A DNA stretch of 64,000 nucleotides from Chenopodium formosanum (lineage: Eukaryota; Streptophyta; Magnoliopsida; Caryophyllales; Amaranthaceae), in assembly GCA_024500155.1 (NCBI GenBank), contig CM044860.1:7116501-7180500 (forward strand). Direction: 5' to 3'. Of the stretch, positions 48,978-59,040 are shown piece by piece; the stretch's first letter is position 1, and each line of letters begins with the position of its first letter. Below the pieces are notes generated by a model, which worked only from the letters and a program-made list of their open reading frames with translations, made no database searches and was not told where the DNA came from. Both the position numbers and the translations under genes were made by a program.

Positions 48978-49836
48978 TGTTGGGTTTGAGAAGTGTGGAG
49001 AACGGTTCAAGGAGGCTAAGGGGGTGCATAGCTTAGGAGTTTAAGCTATGACCTATTGTTCGGTGTTAAGCAATGATGGATGACAAAGGGCTGACTTCAA
49101 ATGGACATATCTCAAGATCTAGAAGTGATATTGAGATGATTCAAGTTGGTAGTGATAGCTCGTCTTAAGAGCTTTACAACGACTGGTCATAAGCTAAATT
49201 TGGCCAAGAAACGAGGAAGATATGGTTGTTTTACGAGAAATTGTTCAGCAGGGGAAGTCGGAGCTGCCGCTCCTCTCTAGAGGAGCGCCCGCTCCGTTGA
49301 GGCTCGTTTTGGCTATTCTTCCAATTTGTTGGAGCGCCCGCTCCTGTCCATTGGAGCGCCCGCTTCTGTCCTTTGGAGCGCCCGCTTCACTGGGTTTCTT
49401 GGGGCTCTGTTTTTCCGCGTTTGAGCCTCGGTTTTACGGTCTTGATTTTTCCTTTGTTAGTAACTTACATTCTTAGCCCTTAGATTATTTGCCTTGTATT
49501 TAGACTATATATACTCTTGTAATGTCATTGTAAGGGAGTAATAGGATGAGGGGAAAGATGTAGAGATAGAAAGCCTCATGTAAACCCAAACACTTAGGGT
49601 TTGAGTGTTTGAGAGGGTGAGCTTCGGGTGGGAGCTTTCATGGTGATTGAAAGCTTGTAAACTACATTGTTCTTCATCAAATTATTACTCCATAGTGGAT
49701 TGGTGGGTTTTTCTCCCGGTTCTCGGGTTTCCCACGGTAAATTCTCCTTGTCTCGTTTATTACTTGTTTTTCCGTCTTCGTTGTTGTTAATTGTCGTTAA
49801 TCGCAAACTTAGCTAGCACATTTGGTAATCCTTTCA
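48978..49836 (+). mobile_element. Solo LTR of a Ty1/copia-type element
   Basis: Starts TGTTGGGTTTGAG after CACCC (48973-48977) and ends near CCTTTCA, followed by CATCC (49837-49841), an imperfect 5-bp duplication. It has a TATATATA box near 49507 in the plus direction, and then CATAGTGGATTGGTGGG and CGGGTTTCCCACGGTAAATT stretches that I know from Tork-type copia LTRs. No coding domain follows, so it is a solo LTR or a truncated element. The right border is less certain than the left. Confidence 0.65.
49267..49391. repeat. GC-rich near-palindrome cluster inside the copia LTR
   Basis: Four copies of GGAGCGCCCGCTCC or GGAGCGCCCGCTTC within about 125 bp, plus a CCGCTCCTCTCTAGAGGAGC hairpin. The core is identical to that in the gypsy LTR at 5843-6141, although the surrounding LTRs are otherwise unrelated. 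Confidence 0.85.
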
Positions 49837-49841
49837 CATCC

Positions 49842-50519
49842 CTACACGTTACAATAGCTTTGAGTTACTTCGTATATGGTATATGTCATTGATTTACTCG
49901 CATATTCTATGTGATGGTATACATTACACAATACGATGTATCATGCGTGAGTGTTAATACTTGTATAAGATGTCGAATATTCCAAATAAGTTGAATTTTT
50001 TTTAGGTATATACTTCATTGCTTCATAGTATAATGCATTAAAACAATCATTTAGAATTTTTAGATCAAGACTATATTATTCTTAAAATAATTGTTCTCTT
50101 TTTTTTTCACTTTCACACTACATATAAAAATATGTTTTATGATGTGATATACTCCATACCATATTGTTGGATTAGTAAAAATATATTTATTCTAAATCAA
50201 TAGTTGATACCCATACATATATATGTAAATAATATACGGTTAGTATATGTTCAAAAGTCAAGTTGTTGCAGTAAGGTGTACAATTTTAAGTCGAGCCACA
50301 TGTTTAAGGTTGCAACCCCATACCCTTCACCCTTGTCATACTTTATCAACACTAAAATATACGTCAATGTAACATAATAAGAAAATATGCACATAAAGAG
50401 CTAGCAACGCTTGGGTATTTGGCAACGTACACTCAACAAGGAAGATAAGCTAAGCTAAGCTAAGACATCGCAAACAAAGCCCCGCACCCACAACTAACTA
50501 ACTTGATTGCTTATATTCT
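49842..50519. other. Upstream region of NPC copy B
   Basis: AT-rich, no gene. A short AAGCTAAGCTAAGCTAAG run at 50446 and a P1BS-like GTATATAC at 50006-50013. Confidence 0.45.
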
Positions 50520-50528
50520 TATATATAT
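50520..50528 (+). promoter_or_regulatory. Likely TATA box of NPC copy B
   Basis: TATATATA about 80 bp upstream of the ATG at 50607. Confidence 0.4.
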
Positions 50529-50606
50529 AGTAACATATATACGCTACTCAACTTCATTAGAAATACAACTTGAAACTTAGCCTTTGCTAATTAAGAGATA
50601 GCGAAA

Positions 50607-53600
50607 ATGGCGGGAGAATTAGTGATGATTGAAGGTGAAAATGAGAGTAAAGGGTATCCAATTAAGACAATTGTGGTGTTGGTTCAAGAGAATAGATCAT
50701 TTGATCATATGCTTGGTTGGATGAAGCTACTCAACCCTCATATTGACGGGGTCACGGGTCATGAGTCCGTTCCTTTGAACACTTCGGATCCAAATTCTGC
50801 CCGTATCAAATTTGGTGACGGCTCCGTTTATGTCGATCCTGATCCCGGTCACTCCATTCAAGATATCTATGAACAGGTATATGAGTCTTATGACTTATGA
50901 CTATATTGTTTGTGTAGGTGTTTAGTTTGATAATTTTGATAAAGTGGGAAGAAAGAAAGTTTAAGGGGATATGTCATTCCATTTTTGGCGTTAAAGTGGT
51001 ACATGTTTGATTTGGATGAAAATTTTCTATTTCCATGGAAATGAAGTTTTAATTTACTTGTCAAAACCAGAGAAGCTGAAAGAAAAGGAAATAAGATACA
51101 TACAAATTAAGTATAATTGTAGCGTTCAATTTTACTCAAATTAGAAATATTTCTAAGCTAGGATCTATAATCATGTCAATGTTAGATTCAACTAAATTTA
51201 GATACTTGTACAAATTCATAGTTATATAAGCACCATCATACATCTTATTACCTTATACACACGACGTGCACAGACATTAACATGTACCGTGCACACACAC
51301 ACAAGATACGTGATTTTCTTTGGGGGTCTAAACGTATTCAAAGTCTTTACATTGTTGATTTTGAACTTCTTCTCTGAAGGGTTACTATGCACCCTTATAC
51401 GATTAAAAATTGCACAAATTGGTTTTTTCTACTCCTTTATAAACTAGTTTTGATGGTTAAGACTATAGGTTTATTAAGGCGTATATGGTAGTTAGTTGGC
51501 CTAACTACTTTATGAAATATTCCTTAAAATAAGAACTACAAATAAAACTTCCAACTCTGTTAGCCAATCATGATCATAAATTCATAGAGGAGGTGATGTG
51601 ACTTCAAAGTAAGTGAAACAGACCAACAGAAGTTGATATATTGTTAAGGTTAATCTATGGTTGTCTACTTTTATTCAGAAATTTCGGAAAGGTTAACCTT
51701 CTTTAATGAATAAAATCAAATTGATGATTTTTAAAACCATAATCCTGTTTTTGGAAAAAGTATGAATCTTTTTGTATGACAATTGGTTATCCATTGCGCG
51801 GTTTTATTTAACTTTTAAAATTTTAAATGTAACTAATACCTAGTCTGATCGTCTAATATATGTATGTAAATATAGCAATATAATGTTTTACTATTGATAA
51901 ACTCTAGGCTCATTGACCGTATAGACCGGATTTTTGACCATTTTAGCAAAATTCAATGTTTAGATTTTTGGAGAGCCATGGAGCCAAGAATCAGAACAAA
52001 AGAAGGAACCCCCAAAAATGCAAGGATTTGCACAGAACGCAAATCGGATCAAACCCGGAATGGATGAAGCCGTGATGAATGGGTTCAAACCCGAACTTTT
52101 ACCAGTTTACAAGGAGCTGGTAAGCCAATTCGCGGTTTGTGATAGGTGGTTCGCTTCAATCCCTGCCTCCACACAACCAAATAGGCAGTACATCCACTCA
52201 GCCACATCTCATGGCTTAACAAGCAATGATAGCAAAAAGCTCAAGGCAGGAATGCCTCAAAAGACCATATTTGATTCGTTGCATGAGGCTGGTCATAGTT
52301 TCGGTATTTATTATCAACTTCCTCCCGCCACTCTTTACTACAGGTAACCATAACACGAAACACAAATTGAATAAAGATACATTTGATGGTTCAGGACTAA
52401 CACGTCATCCATAATCAATTATAACTGACACAGGGAAACTTTAACCTTTAACGTGACAAGACTGACAACTTATATATTATTGGTCGAGACCATGGACTAA
52501 CAACATACTTATACATATTTATTGTGATTCAGGAACCTAAGAAAATTGAAGTATATACCGAAATTTCACCAATTCGATATCACATTCAAGAGACATTGCA
52601 AGGAAGGAAAGCTACCAAACTATGTGGTAATAGAGCAAAGATACTTGGACTTGAAATTATTGCCAGGGAACGATGATCATCCATCCCATGACGTCTCAAT
52701 AGGTCAAAAATTCGTCAAAGAAGTTTATGAAGCATTAAGATCAAGTCCTCAATGGAATGAAATGTTGTTCATAATTACATATGATGAGCATGGTGGTTTC
52801 TTTGACCATGTTCCCACCCCTGTAGAAGGTGTTCCTAGCCCTGATGGTATCGACGGTCCAGCCCCGTATAATTTTAAGTTTGATCGTCTTGGTGTTCGGG
52901 TTCCTACCATTTTCATATCCCCTTGGATCCAACCCGGAACAGGTACTACTAGTCCACTATTATTTTGTTTTTAGGAAAATTTGTTGAAAACCATCTTATA
53001 AAAATCAAATTTTGTTGAAAACTATCTTATAAACTTTTTTTTGTCAAAACACACCTGTTTTAAAAAAAAAATTTGTTAAGTCCCACCACTTCCTGTAATC
53101 GCTTGAAGCAGAGGAGTTACGAAGAGGGGAATGAATAGAGGGAAAGGGGTTAAGATGGTTTCCAACAAATTTTCATTGTTTTTATCCTTTTGTCAAATGT
53201 GTTAAGTTTTTTCCTCGTGAAAAGGGTTCTCTAATATAATATTCCATATTGTTTTTATGATTCTTGGTAAGGTAATAACATAACTTATGTGACAATGGGA
53301 AATTAAATGCAGTGATACATGCTCCTAAAGGACCACAACCAACATCCCAATTTGAACACTCCTCAATTCCAGCAACAGTTAAGAAGATTTTCAACTTGAA
53401 AGACTTCCTTACAAAACGCGATGCATGGGCTGGGACTTTCGAAGTTGTCTTAAACCGAACCACCCCTAGATCTGACTGCCCAGGTACTTATTACTTTCGT
53501 AGTTAGTGCTAATGTGGTGCAACCATTGTATAGAGTACCTTCTGAGAGTACATGTATGAACTAATTCCTCGACGTGTTTGCAGTTACAATGCCTGAGCCA

Positions 53601-53936
53601 GTGAGACTAAGAGACTTTGAGGCAAGAGAAGAGAAGAAGTTATCAGACTTTCAAGGAGAAATGGTACAACTAGCAGCATGCTTAAAAGGAGACCATAAAA
53701 AAGACAATTATCCAAACACATTAGTTGAGGAAATGAATGTTGCTCATGCTGCTGACTATTGCAACGAAGCCTTGAATATTTTTTTACAAGAATGTGAGAA
53801 AGCAAGGCTTGATGGAGTCGATGATGACACGGTCATTGACATCGGAGGCACTGAACAAGGCGTACCTAACAAAGAGAATGATGAAAAATCGCTTGTTCAT
53901 AAGGTTTTTTCATGCTTGGCTTGCAACAACAATTAA
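50607..53936 (+). CDS. Non-specific phospholipase C, NPC3/4/5-like, copy B
   Basis: Five exons: 50607-50876, 51964-52343, 52533-52942, 53313-53483 and 53584-53936, giving 527 residues. The middle three exons are the same size as in copies A and C. Motifs: VQENRSFDHMLGW near the N-terminus, STQPNRQYIHSATSHG, NDDHPSHDVSIGQ and YDEHGGFFDHVPTP. In the last, one Tyr of the usual GGFYDH is Phe. The C-terminus KVFSCLACNNN has two Cys (521 and 524) as possible acylation sites. Exon 2 starts ATTTTTGGAGAG after a TTTAG acceptor, giving Ile where A and C have Val, and the exon length confirms this border. Likely role as for copy A: head-group removal from membrane phospholipids. Confidence 0.95.
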
Positions 53937-55796
53937 AGGAACTTTTTTAAAGGAAATGTTCATGTAATAATGTTTTGTTAATTTGGGTGTTTTTATTTGA
54001 GTGTTTCCTCCTTTCCACTGTATGTACAACTCTTTTCTCCGAACTATTTGTTCTCTTGGAGTCTTAGTGCTTTGTACAACAATGTGAGTGATGACATACT
54101 AGAACTTATACGTATACGTATCAGCAATAATAATGGCAAATCCGTGAATTTTCTCTTATATATGTGTTCATATTACTAGAAGTTATACGTATACGTATAT
54201 GTATACTGTAAGTACATATATGTCTAATTTTAGATACACCCAAGTGCATGAGTACATCATAATAGATGTTTCCACCACACAAGTCCACAAATAGACAAGA
54301 TTTTTATACACGTATTCATCTTAACAACTTTTACACCGCATATGTTGTAATCATTATGAGTTTTTTTTTTTTTAATCAAATAATATAAACACATATGGCG
54401 AAGATCTTATGAGAGTAAAGTTGCGTGCATTTATCCATTCATTTTCTTGGATTTTATCCAATGTGACGGGTTTTGGAGGCAAACAAGATAAATTTGATGT
54501 TGAAATTTTAATTTTTTTTTTTTTTTAAGTATAATTAATTTCCCTCACACGGTTTACTCCTTTTGTCAATTACTTGTTCTCTAGGTGATTTTAGTAATAA
54601 GAATGTGGTATTGTGGTTAACTACACTCCAACGTACACAATAAAATTAGACTTCTGTGAAAATCAAAAAACGTGAAAAAATGCAACTAAATTATGTAAAA
54701 TGCTACTACTAAATTGTTTTTGTGAATATAGCCACTAATAGAACAATTGATGTTACCGACTTACCTCTTAAAATGATCCAAGTGTTAGAAAATGATAATG
54801 ACTAAATGAAGAGTATCCTTCCACACTTTCTTGCCTAATTAGTGTATTTAATCATTGCACGCTAAATCTAAGGAATATGCTAGAGGAACATACACCTATA
54901 CAAGTATATTTTCTAGGTGTTACTTGAGCCTTTCTTTGAATTTTGTGCCTTTTTTTTTTTTTTTTTTTAAATACAATGGTTGAATCATGTTTATGGCCTT
55001 TTAATATTGAAAAATAATGGGATTTTTTTAAAAATTTGAATATTATCTAATTAGTTATGCCAATTAAGTTATCAAGCTACCCTAAAAGATAATTCCTCAA
55101 GAGACATAAAAGTTTGAATCTCGTGATATATATTCTACGTAGTAGGGTATGTTTTGTTTACCTTATTTTCACTTATTTCAAGTTTAATAAGTTCAGATAA
55201 GTTCAGTTCAGAAAAAATAAGTTTGATAAGGATTACTCAGTATAAATTACTAGAACACACCTTAATTAAGTTCAAGACCGGTTGACAATAGCTAATTACT
55301 CCTAGAGGTACAAATCAATCCTCGAGTGATCGTATGAAAAGCTGTCCAACTTAAACGTTTTGCAGGAGTTAGGCCGGCCATTCTCACAATCGTCAATTAA
55401 CAACCAACTAAAGCCTCAAAACATGCATCTCTCTTTTCCGTTAAGCAGCTGAAAACTTTGCAGCATATGGATCCCATACTATAGTTGTCTTTGCCTACGA
55501 AATGCAGTTAAGGCGGGTGCAACAAGATTGTTTATTTGTTACAAACTACAACAGAACTTAACCAAAGAAACAATAATATTGGAGTATTCATGTATATTAT
55601 TGTTATTTATTAATGTACCATACTATATACTCCATATTGTTATGTATATTTTGGTACGCAAGCTAACAATTTTCAGAAAAATATAATTGTACAAATTTAC
55701 AAATACACTCAATTTATTACGTCAAGTCCCATAAGAAAACAGATTTAAGCACGTACCTTCAATAACAAGCTAAGCTAGGCTAGGCAATCACTCCTC
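53937..55796. other. Spacer between NPC copies B and C
   Basis: 3' UTR of copy B, then AT-rich DNA with long T runs, a short MITE (55143-55264) and an ATACGTATACGTAT palindromic run near 54110 and 54184. No gene. Confidence 0.5.
55143..55264. mobile_element. Short MITE (GGTSTGTTCT-type ends)
   Basis: TAGGGTATGTTTTGTTTACC at the left and, on the minus strand, TAAGGTGTGTTCTAGTAATT at the right. The core has AATAAGTTCAGATAAGTTCA. Same family as the elements at 25644 and 32668. Confidence 0.5.
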
Positions 55797-55799
55797 TTT

Positions 55800-55805
55800 T
55801 ATAAA
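55800..55805 (+). promoter_or_regulatory. TATA box of NPC copy C
   Basis: TATAAA within CTCTTTTATAAACTC, 112 bp upstream of the ATG. Confidence 0.5.
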
Positions 55806-55911
55806 CTCTTCCGTTTTTTTTCTTTTCTTTCCCTTGACACATTAACAACATTACTCATAGAAAAGGAGCGAAAAAGGAGTGATTCAAATTTGTTAGTGTT
55901 ACTTTTAAGGT

Positions 55912-57945
55912 ATGGGCAGTGATCAAAATAGCGGCGGGAGTAGCCCATATCCGATTAAGACGGTGGTGGTGTTGGTGCAAGAGAATAGGTCATTTGACCA
56001 CATGCTCGGGTGGATGAAGGGGATCAACCCTGAAATAAACGGTGTCACGGGTCAAGAGTCGAACCCCTTGGACACATCGGATCCTAACTCTAAAAGGTTC
56101 AAGTTTGGGGATGAGTCTGTGTACGTCGACCCTGACCCTGGTCACTCCATCCAAGACATTTACGAACAGGTAAAGACTTGGACTAATCAATATTTTTAAG
56201 TGAAACGCTATGACTTTTTGCACAAAATGAAGTTACTGTAATTATAAGAATTGTTTATTGAGCAGGTATTTGGTGAGCAATGGAGCCAAGAATCAGCAGA
56301 GAAGAGGAAGGCCCTAACAATGCAAGGATTTGCACAGAATGCAAACAGGCTCCAGAGTGGGATGGAGGACGCCGTGATGAACGGATTCAAGCCGGATCGT
56401 GTACCTGTTTACAAGGAGTTATTAACCCAGTTTGCAGTTTGTGATAGGTGGTTTGCATCAGTCCCTGCATCCACACAGCCGAATAGGCTGTACGTGCACT
56501 CAGCAACCTCACACGGTTTAACAAGTAATGATACAGGGAAGCTCATTGCAGGGTTGCCTCAGAAGACCATATTTGAGTCCCTAGATGAGGCTGGTTTCTC
56601 TTTCGGTATCTATTTTCAGTACCCTCCTGCCACCTTGTTCTACAGGTATATAGCCATCAGAAAATCAGAATTTAAGTCTTTTGTCACATTAGTATAAACA
56701 TTTCTTCTCTGTTATTGGCAGGAATCTTAGGAGGCTGAAATATGTGCCACATTTTCACCAATTTGATCTAGAATTCAAGAAGCATTGCAAGGAAGGGAAG
56801 CTACCAAATTATGTGGTGATTGAACAAAGATATTTCGACTTGCTAGCAGTGCCAGGAAATGATGATCATCCATCTCATGATGTTTCAGTAGGTCAGAAGT
56901 TCATCAAGGAAGTTTATGAAACATTGAGATCAAGTCCTCAGTGGAACGAAATGTTGTTTATAATCACATATGACGAGCATGGTGGCTTCTATGATCATGT
57001 TCCCACCCCAGTGGAAGGGGTTCCTAGCCCTGATGGCATTGTTGGTCCTGAACCATATAGCTTTGGATTTGATCGTCTCGGTGTTAGGGTTCCAACTATC
57101 ATGATCTCTCCCTGGATTGAACCTGGAACAGGTACCTATCAATATTTTGAATGTTTTTTTTTTTTTTTTTTTTGCTCTATTCATCGATATTGTAGACTAA
57201 TATAAGTTGGGAAATGCAGTGTTACATGGACCTTCAGGGCCATATCCTACATCAGAATATGAACATTCTTCAATTCCAGCAACTGTCAAAAAGATCTTCA
57301 ACCTGAAAGAGTTTTTAACTAAACGCGATGCATGGGCTGGCACTTTTGAAGGTGTAGTTAGCAGAAAAACTCCAAGAACTGATTGCCCAGGTAAATTATT
57401 CTAAAAAAAAAACCGTAAAAGTTGATATATGTTTAATTATTGAACACCCACAAGTAAACAAATTCGGAAAAGTTCAGGTACACCCAGAAAATATCAGGTG
57501 AAGAAAATCAAGCTTAACTATTTGAAAGGATTATTCCTAAGAAAATGTGCTAAATCATCAAAGTTTTAGTAAGAAAAAAATCATTGAATTTCTTAGACTA
57601 TTTTGGATAAATGCAGAGACTTTGCCAGAGCCAGTTAAATTGAGAGCAACTTCAGCGTTGGAAGACAAGCACTTGTCTGATTTCCAAGCAGAGTTGGTGC
57701 AAATGGCAGCTTGCTTAAAAGGCGATCACAAGAAAGACACCTACCCAGATGCTTTAGTTGAGAATATGACAGTTAAAGAAGCAGCTGAATATGTGCAAGA
57801 AGCATGGGAGATTTTCTTGCACGAGTGTGATGAAGCCAGGAAGCGAGGAGCAGATGAATCCACAATCATTGATGTGGGTTCATCTAAGAACACTCGCAGA
57901 TCGCTGAAAAGCAAGTTACTGTCTTGCTTAGCTTGTAACAACTAA
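55912..57945 (+). CDS. Non-specific phospholipase C, NPC3/4/5-like, copy C
   Basis: Five exons: 55912-56169, 56266-56645, 56722-57131, 57220-57390 and 57617-57945, giving 515 residues. It is the most compact of the three: its first intron is 96 bp, against 1736 bp in copy A and 1087 bp in copy B. Motifs: VQENRSFDHMLGW, STQPNRLYVHSATSHG, NDDHPSHDVSVGQ and YDEHGGFYDHVPTP, all intact. The C-terminus KLLSCLACNN has Cys at 510 and 513 as possible acylation sites. The tail (about residues 400-515) is the most diverged part between the copies and probably governs membrane binding. In exon 5, GAG replaces the GTT/GTC-type junction codon of the others. Same predicted activity as copies A and B. Confidence 0.95.
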
Positions 57946-59040
57946 ACTTTTCTGGCCTCAGAATTCTTTTCTACTTACATACCAGATGAATTTGGAGGAC
58001 AATACTGGAGAATCAGTGAATTGATATTCTTTGCTATGTAAAATTACTTCTATATATACTTTCCAGTGTATTAATAGTTCATTATGATGAAGATTTCACT
58101 TGTAACTGTATAGTACTCGGGCATTTTACAGCAAAACAATCTTCATACTAGAAGCATTTTATAAGAACTCAATTAACGATACCAAACATTCAATCATCAA
58201 ATACAAATGTTATAAGCACAACTGATTAGAGCGAGTGATCAAGCACGGCCTAGTCTGATTCAATCAGGGTCAAACAATTTATGGGTGATCATGGGCTATA
58301 GGCCCGTCTGAAAGCACCTTCGAAATTAGCCAATCAATTGGCCCAATTCACCAGCATGGTTGAAACTTCAGCCCAAAGTGTGGCCCGTACCGACACATCC
58401 GACCAAATCGAGTCAACTTTATAGGCCCAGGTATAGAGCATGATGAGATCCATAACAGACGCATTCATTTACGCAGCATGTGTGTGCATAGACAGCGAAA
58501 GCAAGAGATCAAGACAGTTCAAAAGAGGAAAGAGAGTTGTATTGAAAAAGACAGAAACAGAAACTGCTTTTTCATTACTATAATAATGCATTCATTAGAC
58601 AAATCAAAGAATTTTTTATTGGACAGTCAAAAGAAAATGATTATAGTTACTTCAACAGAGATTCCTGAATCAAGTATGAAACAGCTGTAGTTACAAGTTA
58701 CAACCCCCTCACTCCATCCAATCTCCAGAAAAGTGAAAGACAATGAAATGAATAAAAATGTGTTGAATAACTAAAAAAGGGAACAAAAAATAAATAAGAA
58801 ATTGCCAACAAGAGATATGAACTATGACAAGGAAGCATCCCACCGACAATGGGTTGAAACATGGGATATTTAAGATACCCACTAAAGAAGAACAAAAACA
58901 AAAAAAATTGGACATTTTTTTAACAAAATCAACAAAAATTGCCAACCTTTAAAGTAAACTATGATTTGATTTGTTCTGTATACTAAATCACAATAGATTA
59001 ATTTAAAAACTTTGAGAATCAGATGGTACCATAAACTAAA
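57946..59040. other. Convergent 3' region between NPC copy C and GMD
   Basis: Both flanking genes end here. A short stretch rich in GGCCC (58290-58430) stands out. An open stretch at 58478-58690 looks like chance. No further gene. Confidence 0.5.
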
